Shown: piece by piece, positions 49,245 through 61,814 of the stretch
Numbering within the stretch: the first letter of the stretch is position 1
Layout: each line of letters opens with the position of its first letter
Source of the DNA: Neelides folsomi
Lineage: Eukaryota; Arthropoda; Collembola; Neelipleona; Neelidae
Length of the DNA: 64,000 nucleotides
Reading direction: 5' to 3'
NCBI GenBank assembly: GCA_034687125.1
Contig: JAQGBZ010000012.1
Location: 310,001-374,000, forward strand
The notes under the pieces: model-generated
Databases searched by the model: none
Told to the model about the DNA's origin: nothing
The model's input: the letters and a program-made list of their open reading frames with translations, nothing else
Translations under genes and position numbers: made by a program

Positions 49245-52200
49245 ATGTTTCGGTCTGCTGGTCATGCACAATTTGATAAATTAATTGGTGAGTTAGAAGT
49301 TTATTTTTTACATTTTTTATCATACATAATAAAAATAAACAAATATTTTATTATTTAGAAAAATCGACGAGTCATTTGCTCCTTGAACCTGATTGGGCAT
49401 CAATCATTCAAATATGTGACCTTATTAGACAGAAAGACTGCCAGTAAGTTTTAAGTTTATTATTTGAAATAATTTAACTTTAAATTGAGTGAATTGAAGG
49501 CAACATTAACTAAGATTTTTTTTAAATTTAGGCCTAAGTATGCTCTTGCTGCGATTAAGAAGAAGCTGACGAGTTCAAATCCTCATGTGTCAATGTTTGC
49601 ACTTCAGGTTTAAAAATCTTAATTTAACCATTATTTTATAGACTTTATTAGTTTTCAAACATAATAAAAATACAAAAATGAATCGTTCGAGTTTAAATTA
49701 TTCATTATCCTAAAGGTACTTGAGTCGGTTGTGAAAAACTGCGGAAGTCCCATACATGAAGAAGTCACCACCAAGACGTTCATGGAAGAATTTAAAGATC
49801 TGGCTAAAACAACCCAGCATGAAAATGTTCGAGAAAAGGTTCTTGAACTTCTTCAAACATGGGCCCATGCTTTTAGAAAAATCACTTCTTATCGAGCCGT
49901 TCAAGATGTTCTCAACATCATGAAAGCTGAAGGGGCCAAGTTTCCCCCTTTGGTGGAAACTGATGCAATGTTCGTTGCTGACAATGCTCCTGCATGGGTT
50001 GAAGGAAATTGCTGTCATCGGTGCAGGACCGAGTTTGGGCTTGTTAACAGAAAGGTCTATTTTAATATTACATAACAATATTCCTATTCCATTTAATATT
50101 CCATTTATTATGAATGTAATTTAACACCGTTAATTAACATAAACCGTTACTAATGATGTGAGAAAAATCCAATGTATTCCATATTTTAGCATCATTGCAG
50201 AGCATGTGGAAACATTTTTTGTTCCAAATGTTCTTCGAAGCAAGCAACACTTCCCAAGTTTGGAATTGAGAAAGAAGTCCGTGTCTGCGATTCTTGTTAC
50301 GAAAAATACGGAAGGTTAATATTAATTAATTTTATTTTATTACTATTATTCTATAATCATTATTATTTTAAATCAATTTTATATATGGCATTTAAAATAC
50401 TATGATATTAATGATTATCTTAATTATTTACAATTTATTAATTATTTTAAACAATTATTATTTTTATCGATTTTTAAAATCTTTTAAAATCTTATTCTAA
50501 TTTTTAAATTTAAATAATAATAATAATATACTAATATTGGATAAGTAATGATAAAGAAAGTTGAAATGTGACAAATAGGGAAATTGGTGGATTAGAAGAC
50601 ATGGAAGAATTTATGGCCAAAACTGGTTCACTTCCAGTTACAGCCCCTGCTCCAAAGCCATCGGTACATTTTTCATGCATTCGCTTTACTTATATTGTTC
50701 TTGCTTGTTTGTAGACAATCGACACATGCATATTCCTCTTCTAATCCTTATAAACATTCGACAACTTCTGACGACGACCTGCTTAAAAAAGTGTTGGCTG
50801 AATCTCTTGCTGAGGCCCAATCCAAAGTAGGTTTGGTCTCCACTAGATCCTTCAGGGCCCCCCCACTTAACTGTTCTTACATACCTATTTATCATTTGAC
50901 GTTTTTATTTGCAAATTAAGCTTATTATGCTTCATTCTTTATTTGTTCAAATAACATTTAATATATGTAACATGTTTTCTTATTCTTTCCCTTTAAATTT
51001 TATTTTTACGCAAAATCCTTCAATGACTTCTGACTTTAATTAATGGGAATAATGTTCAAAAGGCTCAAGCACCGAAGGGCAAAACTGAAGAGGAATTGGC
51101 CGAAGAGGAACAACTTCAATTGGCCATTGCAATCTCGCAATCTGAGGCCGAAGCAAAGGAGCGAGAATCACGGAAGGGTCGTGGAAGCATCGGACTCAAC
51201 AATTCAGCCCCAACATTTGATTCCGGACCTTCAAAGATCAAAGCGGAGAAGAGTGGAGGATTTGGGAAAAGCAGTGAAGAAGAAGACCCAGAACTTGCAC
51301 GCTACTTGAATAGAAATTATTGGGAAAAACGTCAATCAGGTCCGAAGGACGAAGCAGAAATGTTAGAAGAAAAGAACGGGAAAGGTCTTGGTTTTGGGAA
51401 TTTCTCAAGTCTCAATTCATTCCAGTTCCAACCTTCAGCCCCAATCAAATCAGACAAAGAAGGCGGAGAAAAACCGGAGCAAATTCACAACTTTGTTGAA
51501 ACTCTCAGAGCCCAAATTGAGATGTTTGTAAATCGGATGAAAGCGAATTCAAGTCGTGGAAGGCCAATTTCCAATGATACGTCTGTCCAAGGACTATTCA
51601 TGAATATAACTGCTCTTCATCCTCAACTTCTTGAATTTATACAAGCCCAAGTTGATGCGAGAGGTATTTAACCACAATTGTTTTCATTAATTTTTAGAAC
51701 CCATTTGAAAATTATAACGTTGCTTTAATTTTCCAAATTTTTAGGCCAATATGAAGGACTTCAAGATAAATTGAGTGAGGTGAGTAATGCCAGGGGAGCT
51801 CTGGATGCTCTGAGGAAAGAACATGAAGATCAATTGCGCCGTGAAGCTGAAGAGCAAGAGCAAATTAGAAAACAACAAATGAATCATAAACTTTTCTTGA
51901 TGAGACAACAAAAACAACAACTTCTTCAATACCAACGTGAAGTTCAACTCCAACGGATGCAAGAACATGAGCGGCAAATGCAATTGAGGATCGAACAACA
52001 AAATCAACTTCCTCAACCTGGGGCTTTTATGCATTATCCACCTCAATTCATTCCTCAAGGTGCAATCTTGTTCTTCACCTACATTTTTATACTTTTGTGT
52101 TTTATACAATAAATACATATCACCAATAAATATAAACGGATTAAATAGCAATAATTTCACAGGAGGTTATATGGGGTCCGTTCCAGTCCAAGGAGTGGAG

Positions 52201-52959
52201 ATGCCATATATGGGAGTGCCAGGAAGTCAAGGATATCAGCCGATGCCTCATAATGTGATGGCTGGGGGAATGTCCGTGTATCCCGGTGGACCACAACAGG
52301 CCCAGTATCTTCCACAACAACAACAGCCCGGGATGATTCCACAGCAGATGCATAATGTCCCACAGCAAAATCAGCAGCCTCATTTCTACCAACAGCAAAT
52401 GGGACCTGGGAGTGCACAAGGAGTTCCAGGACAGCAAATGCCTCCACCGCCCCAGGGTCAAATGCCACCGCCACCGCAGGGTCAAATGCCACCTATACAG
52501 ATGGGACAAGGTCCTCCGACTCCTCAGATGGGTCAAGTACCTTCGGCTACCCAAATGGGACATGGAGCTCCTCAGATGGGACAAGGTCCTCCTTCTCAGA
52601 TGAACCAGGGACCTCCTCAGCCACAGTTAGGCCAAGGACCTCCACAACCTCAGATGGGTCAAGGACCTCCTCATCCTCAGATGGGACAAGGACCTCAACA
52701 TCACATGGTCCATGGTCCACCACAACCTCAAATGGGCCAGGCACCTCAACAACCTCAGATGAATCAGGCACCTCCACAGCCTCAAATCGGGCAGGGACCT
52801 CCGATGCAACAATTGGGGCAAGTTCCTTCCCAAATGGACCAGCAAATGGGAAGTCAAATGGCACCAATGACGGAGTCGGCGCCCATCATGAATCAGCAAA
52901 CTCTTCCAACTCCCATTGAACCAACCCCTTCGACTGCAGAACTAATTAGCTTCGATTAA
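49245..52959 (+). CDS. Hrs: HRS, ESCRT-0 subunit (hepatocyte growth factor-regulated tyrosine kinase substrate)
   Basis: With STAM it sorts ubiquitinated cargo on early endosomes. Exons are 49245-49287, 49359-49443, 49532-49607, 49716-50054, 50190-50314, 50715-50826, 51063-51663, 51745-52059 and 52163-52959, plus a possible cassette at 50579-50663. Domains in order: VHS (from ESTSHLLL-type start to TWAHAF), FYVE zinc finger ([20 protein letters not shown] with the R-K-H-H-C-R phosphoinositide motif), UIM ([18 protein letters not shown]), the conserved [15 protein letters not shown], a helical GAT-like core ([18 protein letters not shown]), coiled coil (RRMQEH-type, Gln-rich), and a Pro/Gln/Met-rich tail ending AELISFD, the clathrin-box-like end typical of HRS. 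Exon 50190-50314 joins exon 50715 in frame; including the cassette does not. The size is usual for the family. Confidence 0.95.
50579..50663 (+). other. Possible 85-base frame-breaking cassette exon in HRS
   Basis: It has an AG acceptor and a GTACAT donor and reads [20 protein letters not shown] in frame from the FYVE exon. Because it is 85 bases long, joining it to the next exon shifts the frame and meets a stop about ten codons later. It is either a regulated (poison or truncating) exon, or a true exon in which a base is missing from the assembly. Confidence 0.5.
52430..52850 (+). repeat. Coding minisatellite, QMGQGPPQP repeats in the HRS tail
   Basis: A unit of about 30 bases encoding variants of [10 protein letters not shown] is repeated roughly a dozen times near the C-terminus. 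Units keep the reading frame, and the start of the array has exact repeats of PPPPQGQM. Confidence 0.8.
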
Positions 52960-53652
52960 TACTAAAACTTTGTGCTGAGAATCTAAAATGTTGATAGCAT
53001 TTCCATTTTGTAGTAAATTGTTAATACATATTATAATTAATAAATTAATTTAAATCGAGAATTCCACAATTTAAATAATTTGATCCTACCTATCCTAATT
53101 ATGTAGATAGTAATTTTAGCAGTAGCACCTATACCACTTTTAATTGAGCGTAATTATAATGGTTATTCCTGATTCAAATATTGTCAATTGTTATGTACGC
53201 TTACACGCAATTGATTCGATACAATAAATTAAACTTATTGTCAGTTAATTTATTATTACGAAATATTGTTCAACCAGTAAACAATTATTTTTCATAAACT
53301 CATGCTTTCATTATGGTTTAGTAAACAAGAGATTTCAGATTTGTTTTTATTCAACAATTAACGATATGAAACACCTTGTAATAAATTAGAAATTTATAGA
53401 TAAAAAGATCTAGGATGAACAATGGATTGAGTCTTACTCCCACTTATTTCAATAGTATTTTGTCAAAAATGAAACTTTTTCAATGAGAATATCAAATTAT
53501 GAATAATATTTTAGGTCGAATGAGCTGCCATTTATAAAATTTCTAATAAGTAATATAAGAAAATAAATTATGAGAATATGAATTTTATTGAGCTCCCCTT
53601 CGTTTTGAATTCATATTTAGGATGATTCATAATTTCAGTGGGATATTTCTCA
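52960..53652. other. Convergent 3' intergenic region
   Basis: It lies between the HRS and UBFD1 3' ends. AT-rich; nothing coding is seen. Confidence 0.5.
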
Positions 53653-55259
53653 TCACCCAAGCACTTCTTTGATGGCTTCAATATACTGAAAGAAAAAATA
53701 AAGATAATTTATCATGTCAAAGAATTTGTTAGAGATATATACTTGTGCCATTCTTGCCATAAACATTAACTAATTTTATTTAATAGTTTATAAGTATAGT
53801 GTACCTGCGCTGGAACCCAATAAACGAAGTATCTTGATGCCTCAGTGGGTCCTAGCTGGATTCCCAAAATGTGATATTCTTCATGCCCAGTTATTGGTTG
53901 ACTAACCACAGATCGGATTGAGCCCATTGGAACCTTTTCGGTGCGCTCTTTGGTCCCAATCCAAAGCTAAATATTTGTTTATAAATATTAATTAGTTATT
54001 CATTAGCATTTTAGCATAGACAATTCTTATTTCAATTATTAACAAAGACTTTACCTCATCGGTTTCGAGTTTGAAAGTCAGCCTAGAAATTCCCAAAATT
54101 GTATCAATTAAAAGGATGAAATATAATATAATTATATTTTTGAGAATTTATATAATTATTTGATTATGAGCATTACCTGACTTTTGAACCTCTTGAACTT
54201 ATCATACCAGAAAGTGGAAATGGTGGAAGAGAATCGGTTTCATAAAGAATTCCTGGCATAGCGTCGTCTTTAATAAAATTTTATAAATATTATTAAACAT
54301 TGCATCAATTAAATTAAAGTTAACTTTAATGATAATTCAAAGTATTTAATTCCAATATAAAACATTTATTGTCCAAAATAATTAAATTACCCGGAATTCC
54401 CTGAAAATAAAAAAAACATTGTTTAATAACATCTTTACTTGTGTACGTATTAAAAATATATATACTTTTATTGATAAGATTTATAAATATTGAATTATTC
54501 GTATGTTTAAAATCAAAGTGAATACTTTGTCAAGAATTTTTCGATGTTGAGTGAGCGTGCACCAATTTTGACCTTCAGCTGTGCTGCCTTTTGCAGAAGA
54601 TGGTTCAGGTGTAAGGTCAGGAGGTTTGGCAACTTCCATCACTTCATCTAAAGATGATCCAATTACAAAGAACTTTGACCCATTTGAGAGTCCTAAGCTT
54701 TCAAGAATCACTTCATCTTTCGCGACTCCTTTGATCAATACTTTTTGTAGTGCGGGAGATACTTTGGTCAAGACTTCAATCTTCTTTTTTAAATCACCTG
54801 AAAAGATAATCAAATCATGATAAAATGAAAATATTGAACATACTGTTTTGTAAAATAGAAATAGTATAGTTCACATCCTTCAAGTATCACATCAATATGA
54901 TAGATATTAAATTAAATTTAAAATCAATTACCGACTGTCTTTTTTAAGGATATGTTAATAAGGAGAAGTTTCTTATTGAACATGACTCGAAGTTCAACTT
55001 CCTTTTCTTCATCTTCAACAGCTTCAACAGCTTGTTGTGCAGATCCATTATCCGAGTTGGTACTGGAATCTCCTGGAGTTTTCTCAATCTCGGACTTGGT
55101 CTCTGAAGCTAACGATTCCTTAATTTCTCCGACTTTGTCCAACTCGGCCGCTTCGAGAGTTGTTGAATTTGCATCATCGTCGTTTTTAGCTTTTTTACAA
55201 CTCTCAGTTTCATCCACATCAAATGAAGTCTTCTCATTTGACAATTCAGCGTCCCCCAT
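53653..55259 (-). CDS. UBFD1: Ubiquitin domain-containing protein UBFD1
   Basis: Seven exons close in phase: 55259-54932, 54797-54526, 54400-54391 (10 bases), 54267-54177, 54082-54055, 53966-53805 and 53685-53653, giving 307 residues against about 309 in human. An acidic disordered N-terminus is followed by a ubiquitin-like fold (VELRVMFNKKLLLINISLKK to LSNGSKFFVIGSS), the conserved LTQHRKILDKGIPDDAMP linker, and the family C-terminal domain (LTFKLETDELWIGTKERTEK, VPMGSIRSVVS, QLGPTEASRYFVYWVPAQY). The precise cellular role is poorly defined in the family; it is a ubiquitin-like, polyubiquitin-associated protein linked to NF-kB signalling in vertebrates. It is divergent from MOSMO with about 680 bases between starts. 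Confidence 0.95.
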
Positions 55260-55939
55260 TTTCTAATTTTAATTCAATAAAGGAAATTATATAAACTCAT
55301 TGAATGTTTACGAATACTAGGCTAACAATCAAAGACACCTACATTGAAATCACTCCTATATTACAAATAACACATTGAAAACATTAAATATATTTCCTTT
55401 TGTTAAATTATTACCTTATCGAATTTGCACCTCTACACAAGTCACGAGCTTATTGAGATCGACGTGTCAGAAGCTCCTAAAAGAGATAACAAGAAATTAG
55501 CATGTTTTTGCCATAATTTTCCTATGGTTAGGTTGGTACAAGATGACTTGTTAATATTTGATCTAAAATTAACCTCTGATGAACCGAGACGAAGAAAAGA
55601 GAGACGATGACGATTCGATTTCTTTTAAGATTCAACAGAAACTTGTAAGAGATTCAATTATCATTTCCTTCATTTGCTCCTCTGCAACTTCTGCTACGTT
55701 TTCATTCCGCCAGTTGTTTCAGCTTTTATCCTCATGTTCACATTTGATCAAAGACTAAACTTGGATTCAGTATTAAAATTGATCATGGAGGACTTTAAAC
55801 TTTTTCCTATTTATATCACATGGATTTAAATGTGTTTGTATGTTAAATCATAGTTAGATCTCGTGTTTATTTATTTAGTGGTAGGGATTATCCATGCTAA
55901 AGGATGTTCATCTGGATGTAAAGAAATCGTGTGGATAAA
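55260..55939. promoter_or_regulatory. Shared divergent promoter interval, UBFD1/MOSMO
   Basis: This 680-base interval separates two divergent start codons and must contain both promoters. A 61-codon open frame at 55425-55610 has no supporting similarity. No individual element is clear. Confidence 0.4.
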
Positions 55940-56943
55940 ATGGATAGGCTGACTTTAACATCGGGGATTTTATTTGTAATTGCTGATATATTCGCAATTG
56001 TGAGCCTCGTTTTGGTATGTTTAATTTATAAGCGAACAATTTATAATGTTTAATTTACAATTTCTTTCATAAACGCTATTATTTGGAATTGTAATATGAG
56101 TTTATTTGATATTATAGCCCGACTGGATTGTTACAGATGTGGGAGGTGAGATCAGTAAACTTTTAAAAAAATTTTTTAATTTATCTTTGTTCATTGGCGG
56201 TTAATGTTATAAATAAAATATAGGTGATACGAAGTTCGGGCTCATGAGATTTTGTCTGACTATACATAATAGGTGAGTACCTTAATAAATCATGACTATT
56301 TAACATCGATTGTTTTAATCGAAATTCTAATCAAATGCATATTTTATAGGCCTCAAATTTGCATCTCACCTTCATTGCCAACTGAATGGGCACTAACACT
56401 TCTCTGCATTTTTATCGGATGTATAGCCATTACAACGACTATTGTACTTCTCGTCGTTTCAATATGTAAGTTTATCAATAAAATTAGGATTATCATATTT
56501 ACAATACGTGTATAACTTTTATGCATTTAATAAATACAATAATGTAGTACTGTAGGAAGAGTATAAAAATGTCACAAACATGATATTTTAATAATTTTAA
56601 TGATACAAGACTTACCTATATTGTATTTTAGGGGAGCCAAGCGTTGTTTCTCATGCTCGGTGGATTGGATTTTTTGCAAGTACGTATTAATAATGCAATT
56701 TTAACTTTTTTATAACACTGAATATTGAGCTTGATTTTAAAATTCTTTTAAATAGTGATCCTGTTTTGTTTCGCCGCTGTAATTTTTCCTGTCGGGTTTG
56801 ACATTCCTTCGATTGGAGGTGAGCCTTATCAGCTCCCAAACAGTCATCAAGTTGGCGTCTCTTACATCTTCTTCGTTCTCGCTCTTTGGATTACTGTCAT
56901 TTCTGAATTATTTGTTGGAAAAGTCTGTCTACCACACCTTTGA
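55940..56943 (+). CDS. MOSMO: Modulator of smoothened protein (MOSMO/Atthog)
   Basis: This four-span claudin-like membrane protein acts in vertebrates with MEGF8 and MGRN1 to lower surface Smoothened and damp Hedgehog signalling. Six exons close in phase: 55940-56014, 56118-56145, 56224-56272, 56350-56465, 56632-56679 and 56756-56943, giving 167 residues, exactly the human length. Family features seen are the start MDRLTLTSGILFVIADIFAI, the short loop DWIVTDVGGDTKFGLMRFC with its Cys pair (FCLTIHNRPQICI), and the third-span region HARWIGFFAMILFCFAAVIF. The protein ends PIGF-like (PVGFDIPSIGGEPYQLP) and FVGKVCLPHL. Identification is firm. Confidence 0.96.
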
Positions 56944-57642
56944 ATTAGGAGTTTCAATTTATGTATTTTAATGAAACTTGGTTGAAGATTCGATTTTGTA
57001 CTTCTCAAATTGAATGTTCCTTATGCGTATATTCAAGCAATATAAAGAATACAGATAAATCTCCGAATCAAATTCTTGCTTCGTATTTTAATTTAAATTC
57101 TTGCTATTTTTTAAGTATTAAATAAAAGTAATCTAGTCATACAGAATACATAATGTATTCGCAATTCGATATTTTGATGTAATTTTGTGTTTACGTATTT
57201 TAATATTAATTACAGTATTAAACTTTTATATTTCATTTTAAACCATAATTATATCTATTATTCGTAATGCAATATCAATGCTGTATTATATAATTTTTTA
57301 GAATTAAACTCAAATATGTTAAGATTTATATGTTTCTTAATGTTTATTCATCAAATTGTAAATTTTTATTTCGCGTCAAATATTTTAAAATTGATTTTAA
57401 ACTTTTGAAATTTAACATTTTCTTAAATATATGTAAACATACTTACATATTTAAGCCATATTCATCAGTAAATATATTTGCTCTGTAAAATTATCAACAC
57501 TTTAAACATTAATAAAAATTTAATAAGAGAACGATTCCCGAATATGTATTATTACTTCCTTAAAAGTTAACAATTAATAGTAAATATTAATATCTCAGTT
57601 ATATTTATAAGTAGTTATACATAAATATATTTTTGAAATTAT
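56944..57642. other. Convergent 3' intergenic region
   Basis: AT-rich sequence between the MOSMO and ADAT3 3' ends. No coding region is supported. Confidence 0.5.
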
Positions 57643-58797
57643 TTAGAAAAGTTGAAAGTTGACAACTAAAAATCGATGATTGATTCTAGGCAGACAATGC
57701 AATTTCACTACTGATTCTAAAGCTCCAAATGTTGGAGATTTCTCATAAAAGAACACTCTTTTAGCTCTTGAATGTAAAAGGGCCATTGAACACATTGTGC
57801 AAGGTTCATGAGAGAGAAAGATATCCAGATTCGTACAAAGATAATCTCTTGCTTCTGTTCGTCTCCTTCCAGTCTCATTGAGTCGAAGTATTCCTCCATG
57901 TGTTTCATTACAAAAAGCCCCTGCTCCTTGAAGTTGAGCAATTCCATCCACAGCCACCATGACACAATGTCTCAATGGATCCAAATCAACATCCCCAATA
58001 GCACAGACAAGTTCTTCCCCATCAAATTCCCCCGCAGGCTCCGCAATTAAACAACTCCGTTTACCTGAATTACCAGAAAACTCCAAAACCCTCCGACCCA
58101 TTTCTTTCACATACTCAAGCTCTTTAGAACTAAATCCCATGTTTTCTGACAACAGTTTTTCAATAGCAACATCTGGATGAAAATTACATGGCCAAAATAT
58201 AGAAACTTCATTGTATTGCCGTCTAGTCATTGGATTCTTCGAAGCCACTTTGTAGATTTTGAGTGACTCAAGATCTAAACCTTTGTAAATATCTGGAAAT
58301 TGTTCGGGGGATTTTATTAAAAGTTTACGGATTTCATCCGAGTCAGCTTTTTCAACCGGGCATTTTTGAATGACAATTTGGAGAAGTCCCTGTCTGGAAC
58401 GAATTCTTTTTAAATGTCCAATTTCTGTCGGGAGTGATGGGAGGTTCGTGGCCAATTTCCCTGCCTCTCTTCGATCTCCTATCCTCCCAACAATCACATC
58501 ACAAAAAGGAATTTCACTCTCATATTCATCTCCTAAAACCGGCCTAAGTGAAACTGTTAAATTCTCCTTTAAGTATAATTCAATCTTTAGCTTTTTATTT
58601 AAGCTGCAACTTTCTTCATATTCAGTTACAACAATGTTCATCTTAGAATTAATATTAGACATTTCATTTCTTATTCCGGAATCATCCGACTTATCACTAG
58701 ACACTATTTCTTCAAGTTCGTGAACAGGCTTTTGGTTATTTGTAGTTGGGAAGGGGAAGGGGGATTCAGCAACGACGTCTTTTTCTTCACAGCTCAT
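57643..58797 (-). CDS. ADAT3: tRNA-specific adenosine deaminase subunit 3
   Basis: This is the non-catalytic partner of ADAT2 in the enzyme that converts A34 to inosine in tRNA anticodons. It is a single uninterrupted frame of 384 residues. The C-terminal deaminase fold carries the zinc ligands: His in [12 protein letters not shown] and the Cys pair in [19 protein letters not shown]. The catalytic Glu of active deaminases is Val here (HCVM), the hallmark of ADAT3. The N-terminal part (about 60-250) includes [17 protein letters not shown] and [20 protein letters not shown], matching the ADAT3 tRNA-binding region. The gene is intronless while all its neighbours are intron-rich. It starts 38 bases past the REXO5 stop on the same strand, suggesting a shared transcript. 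Confidence 0.95.
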   Translation of the reverse strand: MSCEEKDVVAESPFPFPTTNNQKPVHELEEIVSSDKSDDSGIRNEMSNINSKMNIVVTEYEESCSLNKKLKIELYLKENLTVSLRPVLGDEYESEIPFCDVIVGRIGDRREAGKLATNLPSLPTEIGHLKRIRSRQGLLQIVIQKCPVEKADSDEIRKLLIKSPEQFPDIYKGLDLESLKIYKVASKNPMTRRQYNEVSIFWPCNFHPDVAIEKLLSENMGFSSKELEYVKEMGRRVLEFSGNSGKRSCLIAEPAGEFDGEELVCAIGDVDLDPLRHCVMVAVDGIAQLQGAGAFCNETHGGILRLNETGRRRTEARDYLCTNLDIFLSHEPCTMCSMALLHSRAKRVFFYEKSPTFGALESVVKLHCLPRINHRFLVVNFQLF

Positions 58798-58835
58798 TGA
58801 AATTCTTCACAGGTGACCAAAAGGATTGATTTTTC

Positions 58836-61814
58836 CTATTGGGTCTCAACTGATTTGATTTTAATGAAACATACGCCATTACGGCGTGGAGAAATTTTCT
58901 TTCTTGGTTCCTGTTCGGATTTCACATTGCTGCTTTCGTCTTCGTCGTCGCTTTGGGAAGGAGAGGGGGAATTGGAAGATGTGCCTTTGAACTTATTTAC
59001 TTGTTTCATTACTTCTCGTGGACCGGAGAACATAACAACACACATTCCATTCAGGGACGTGTGTTTTAACAATTTATTACTCCACTTGTCAATCTTTTTA
59101 CATGTTTTCTCCGTGTCGTTTTCAAGGTCCGAAACGACATCAACATGACCAAGTGTAAAGTTGTAGTTTAATACGTTTTCTTTCATTTGAGAAACCACTT
59201 CTTTGTTGTTATTTGTAGAAATCTAAATACATTAAAAATAATATCTATCGGTAAGATACATGATTTTTATCCTAAGATGAAGTATATTTAATTTTAATAG
59301 GTATACTGTAAATGGATAGTTTTCTTACCATCGTATAATCTGGTTTGCATGATTCGCTCAACGTAAAGTTTTTGTATATGTCTAATGATTCTTCTGGGCC
59401 TATCACAGCAACTACAAAAAATGTGAATCGTAAATTGAAAAATGTTATTTTTAATTGTCTTTCTCTTTTGTTAAATAATAATTAATCTCATTTTACCTGT
59501 TTTCTTTTCTTTCTTGGTGAATCCAAAAAACGATGATGTAAGTTGCAATTCAGGAACTGAAGAATTTTCATTTGATGCCATTGTAGAATCACCGAAACGA
59601 TAATCTTTGATTTTCCACAATAATAATAATAAACGTTTTCATACCATAAGTCATGAATATAATATACAAAATACTTCAATATTAAATACCTTTGGACAAT
59701 TTTAACTTCACAAGCTTCATGCAAGTAAGAGCGTCTTCAATGGGATTGTGTCCTTTGCTTCCACCTTGAATTATTTCATCCAAAAATGTCGCTGCTAATG
59801 CTGAAAGCTTTGGCTTTTTGTATCTTTCCCCACACAGGTTGAAAATCACACTTGTATCAATCACATAAGGATGCATCAACTAAAATAAAATTATCATATT
59901 TTATTTATAATTTTATGGGATCATAAAAGCTTAAACTTCAAAAGTTTCTAAGTATTTAAAGTTCAATATTTAAGTAATATTGAATTAAGATAAAACATAG
60001 TATTTTTTATTAATTTATGTTTTTACATTCGTATAAAGTATGTGATTGAATAAAATTACCTGTAATGCTTGAAGATCATTACTGAGAGAATGACCAACTA
60101 AAATAGCATTCCTTGGAATAACTTTCTTCAAAGCCTTTTGAACATCTTTCAGGGTCGTGGTTACATTTTTCAGCGATTCAAAAGTAATTCCAGAAAATTT
60201 CGTCAGATAATTGGTGATGTTGTTTGCTGGTTTCACGTATGATTCATAAACAACCTAAAATGGGAATTCTTAATAAACTTATCCATTCCTTGTTCATTAA
60301 ATTAAAAAAAGTAATTATAAAAGTTGGATAATTTTGTAAATTCCGTAAATTGTGATTTAAATTATACTTGAAGGTTTTCATCAACTACAGCAACATGGGT
60401 CAGTTCATGAATATGAATATCCGTAATACACATCTCACAATCCAAAGCAAACATTGGTGCATTATTGGTGACTTCTTTGTATCTTGATTTCGAAGTCTTG
60501 TAATTTGTACTAAGATTAATAAAAATTAATTTATATCCTGTGTAGATAATAAATACATCGACTTCGCAAATTATTTAGAATGGAATTTACTTACTTTTTA
60601 GCAAATTCCGTTGTAAATGGAAGAGGGAAATTGTCTGTCAACATTTGTTGGATGTTGAGTAAAAGGTAAGTTCTTGGAAATAAATCCGCTATTGGAAGAT
60701 CCTTTACCAAATCTTGAGAAATTGGTTCGTCCTCATATCCAATGGGAAAGATTGGACGAAAAGATTTGAACACCTCTTTACAATTAATTGCCGTATCTAA
60801 TTTAACGTATTCTGCAAAAAATAAACACCTTTAGAATTTAGCGTAAAATATAAAATAAATTTTATCAAAATTTTAATAAAATAAATTGCAAGAATCATGG
60901 AATAGATTAAACAAACAATAATGCATAAATAATAGTACTTTGAATTATAGCTTCTTTGTGCGCTCCTGTAAGTGGGACGCAAGCCAATTCTTCTTCAATT
61001 TGATTCCCGTAATTTGTAGGAGCCAAGAACTCAATGCGATGATTGTAATTTTTAGTCAATTGAGGAAAATGATGTTGATTATGAACAAACTCATTAAGGG
61101 ATATCCCATTTACGACGAGAACATTGACATGCGAAATCCTATTTGCCTTTTGAATCGAACACCATCTAAAATGAATGAAAAAGTATTTATTGAATATCAA
61201 CTTTTAATTTTAATTAATTACATTTTAAAGAAATTTTAAGTAATTTAATTATTGTACGAATGTGCACCTATGAGGCGGCGGAGTGATATTATTCCCACAA
61301 ATAGAATATAAAAGCAAATGTTGAATATCCGTCATTATCAATGGCACTCGTTCGTCGTGAGCAACGCTCAACGACCCGTGTAATCCCGCTAATTGAAGGT
61401 CTAGACGAGGGATTTGCTGAAAAAAACAATTAGATTTTATATCAATTGCCCATTTGGTTTCATCTCATAAAAATCGTGGTAGTCTTACCATCAGCAACTT
61501 TTTCCGATCTGCGAGTTGCTTTTTTAATAATTTAAATTCCTCGTCAGTTAAAACTTTAGTGTCATTGAGCGGTTCGATTTTGACTCTTTTAATTGGGACA
61601 GGATCACTGAAATCGCTCGCATTTTCAATCTGAAAATTAATAAAATTGAATTATTTGAATAATAAATATTTAATTTGTGAGTATTACTATATAATTTTAA
61701 TGATAATATAAATTGATTAACCATTTTTGTTTTTTTCTCGTTGGACATGACCAAATCATACTCTGCAGAAAGTTTCTTCTTCTTCCTCTCGGCCCTAAGT
61801 TCTCTCTTGCTCAT
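58836..61814 (-). CDS. REXO5: RNA exonuclease 5 (DEDDh 3'-5' exonuclease)
   Basis: The family trims 3' ends of snoRNA and rRNA precursors. Eleven exons close in phase: 61814-61722, 61629-61489, 61416-61268, 61165-60939, 60811-60595, 60509-60368, 60254-60060, 59879-59690, 59604-59497, 59411-59329 and 59222-58836, giving about 643 residues. The N-terminus is Lys/Arg-rich (SKRELRAERKKKKL), likely nuclear targeting. A family N-terminal region includes LHGSLSVAHDERVPLIM and PIGYEDEPI. The exonuclease domain has all DEDDh residues: D and E in MFALDCEMC, D in VGHSLSNDLQAL, and H and D in KGHNPIEDALTCMKL. The C-terminal 170 residues look like a diverged RNA-binding region (VVMFSGPREVMKQV), shorter than the tandem RRMs of the human protein. 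ADAT3 follows 38 bases after its stop. Confidence 0.94.

Noticed and set aside
52141-52899. Several minus-strand frames opposite the HRS tail
   Set aside because: They are antisense shadows of the Pro/Gln/Met repeats.
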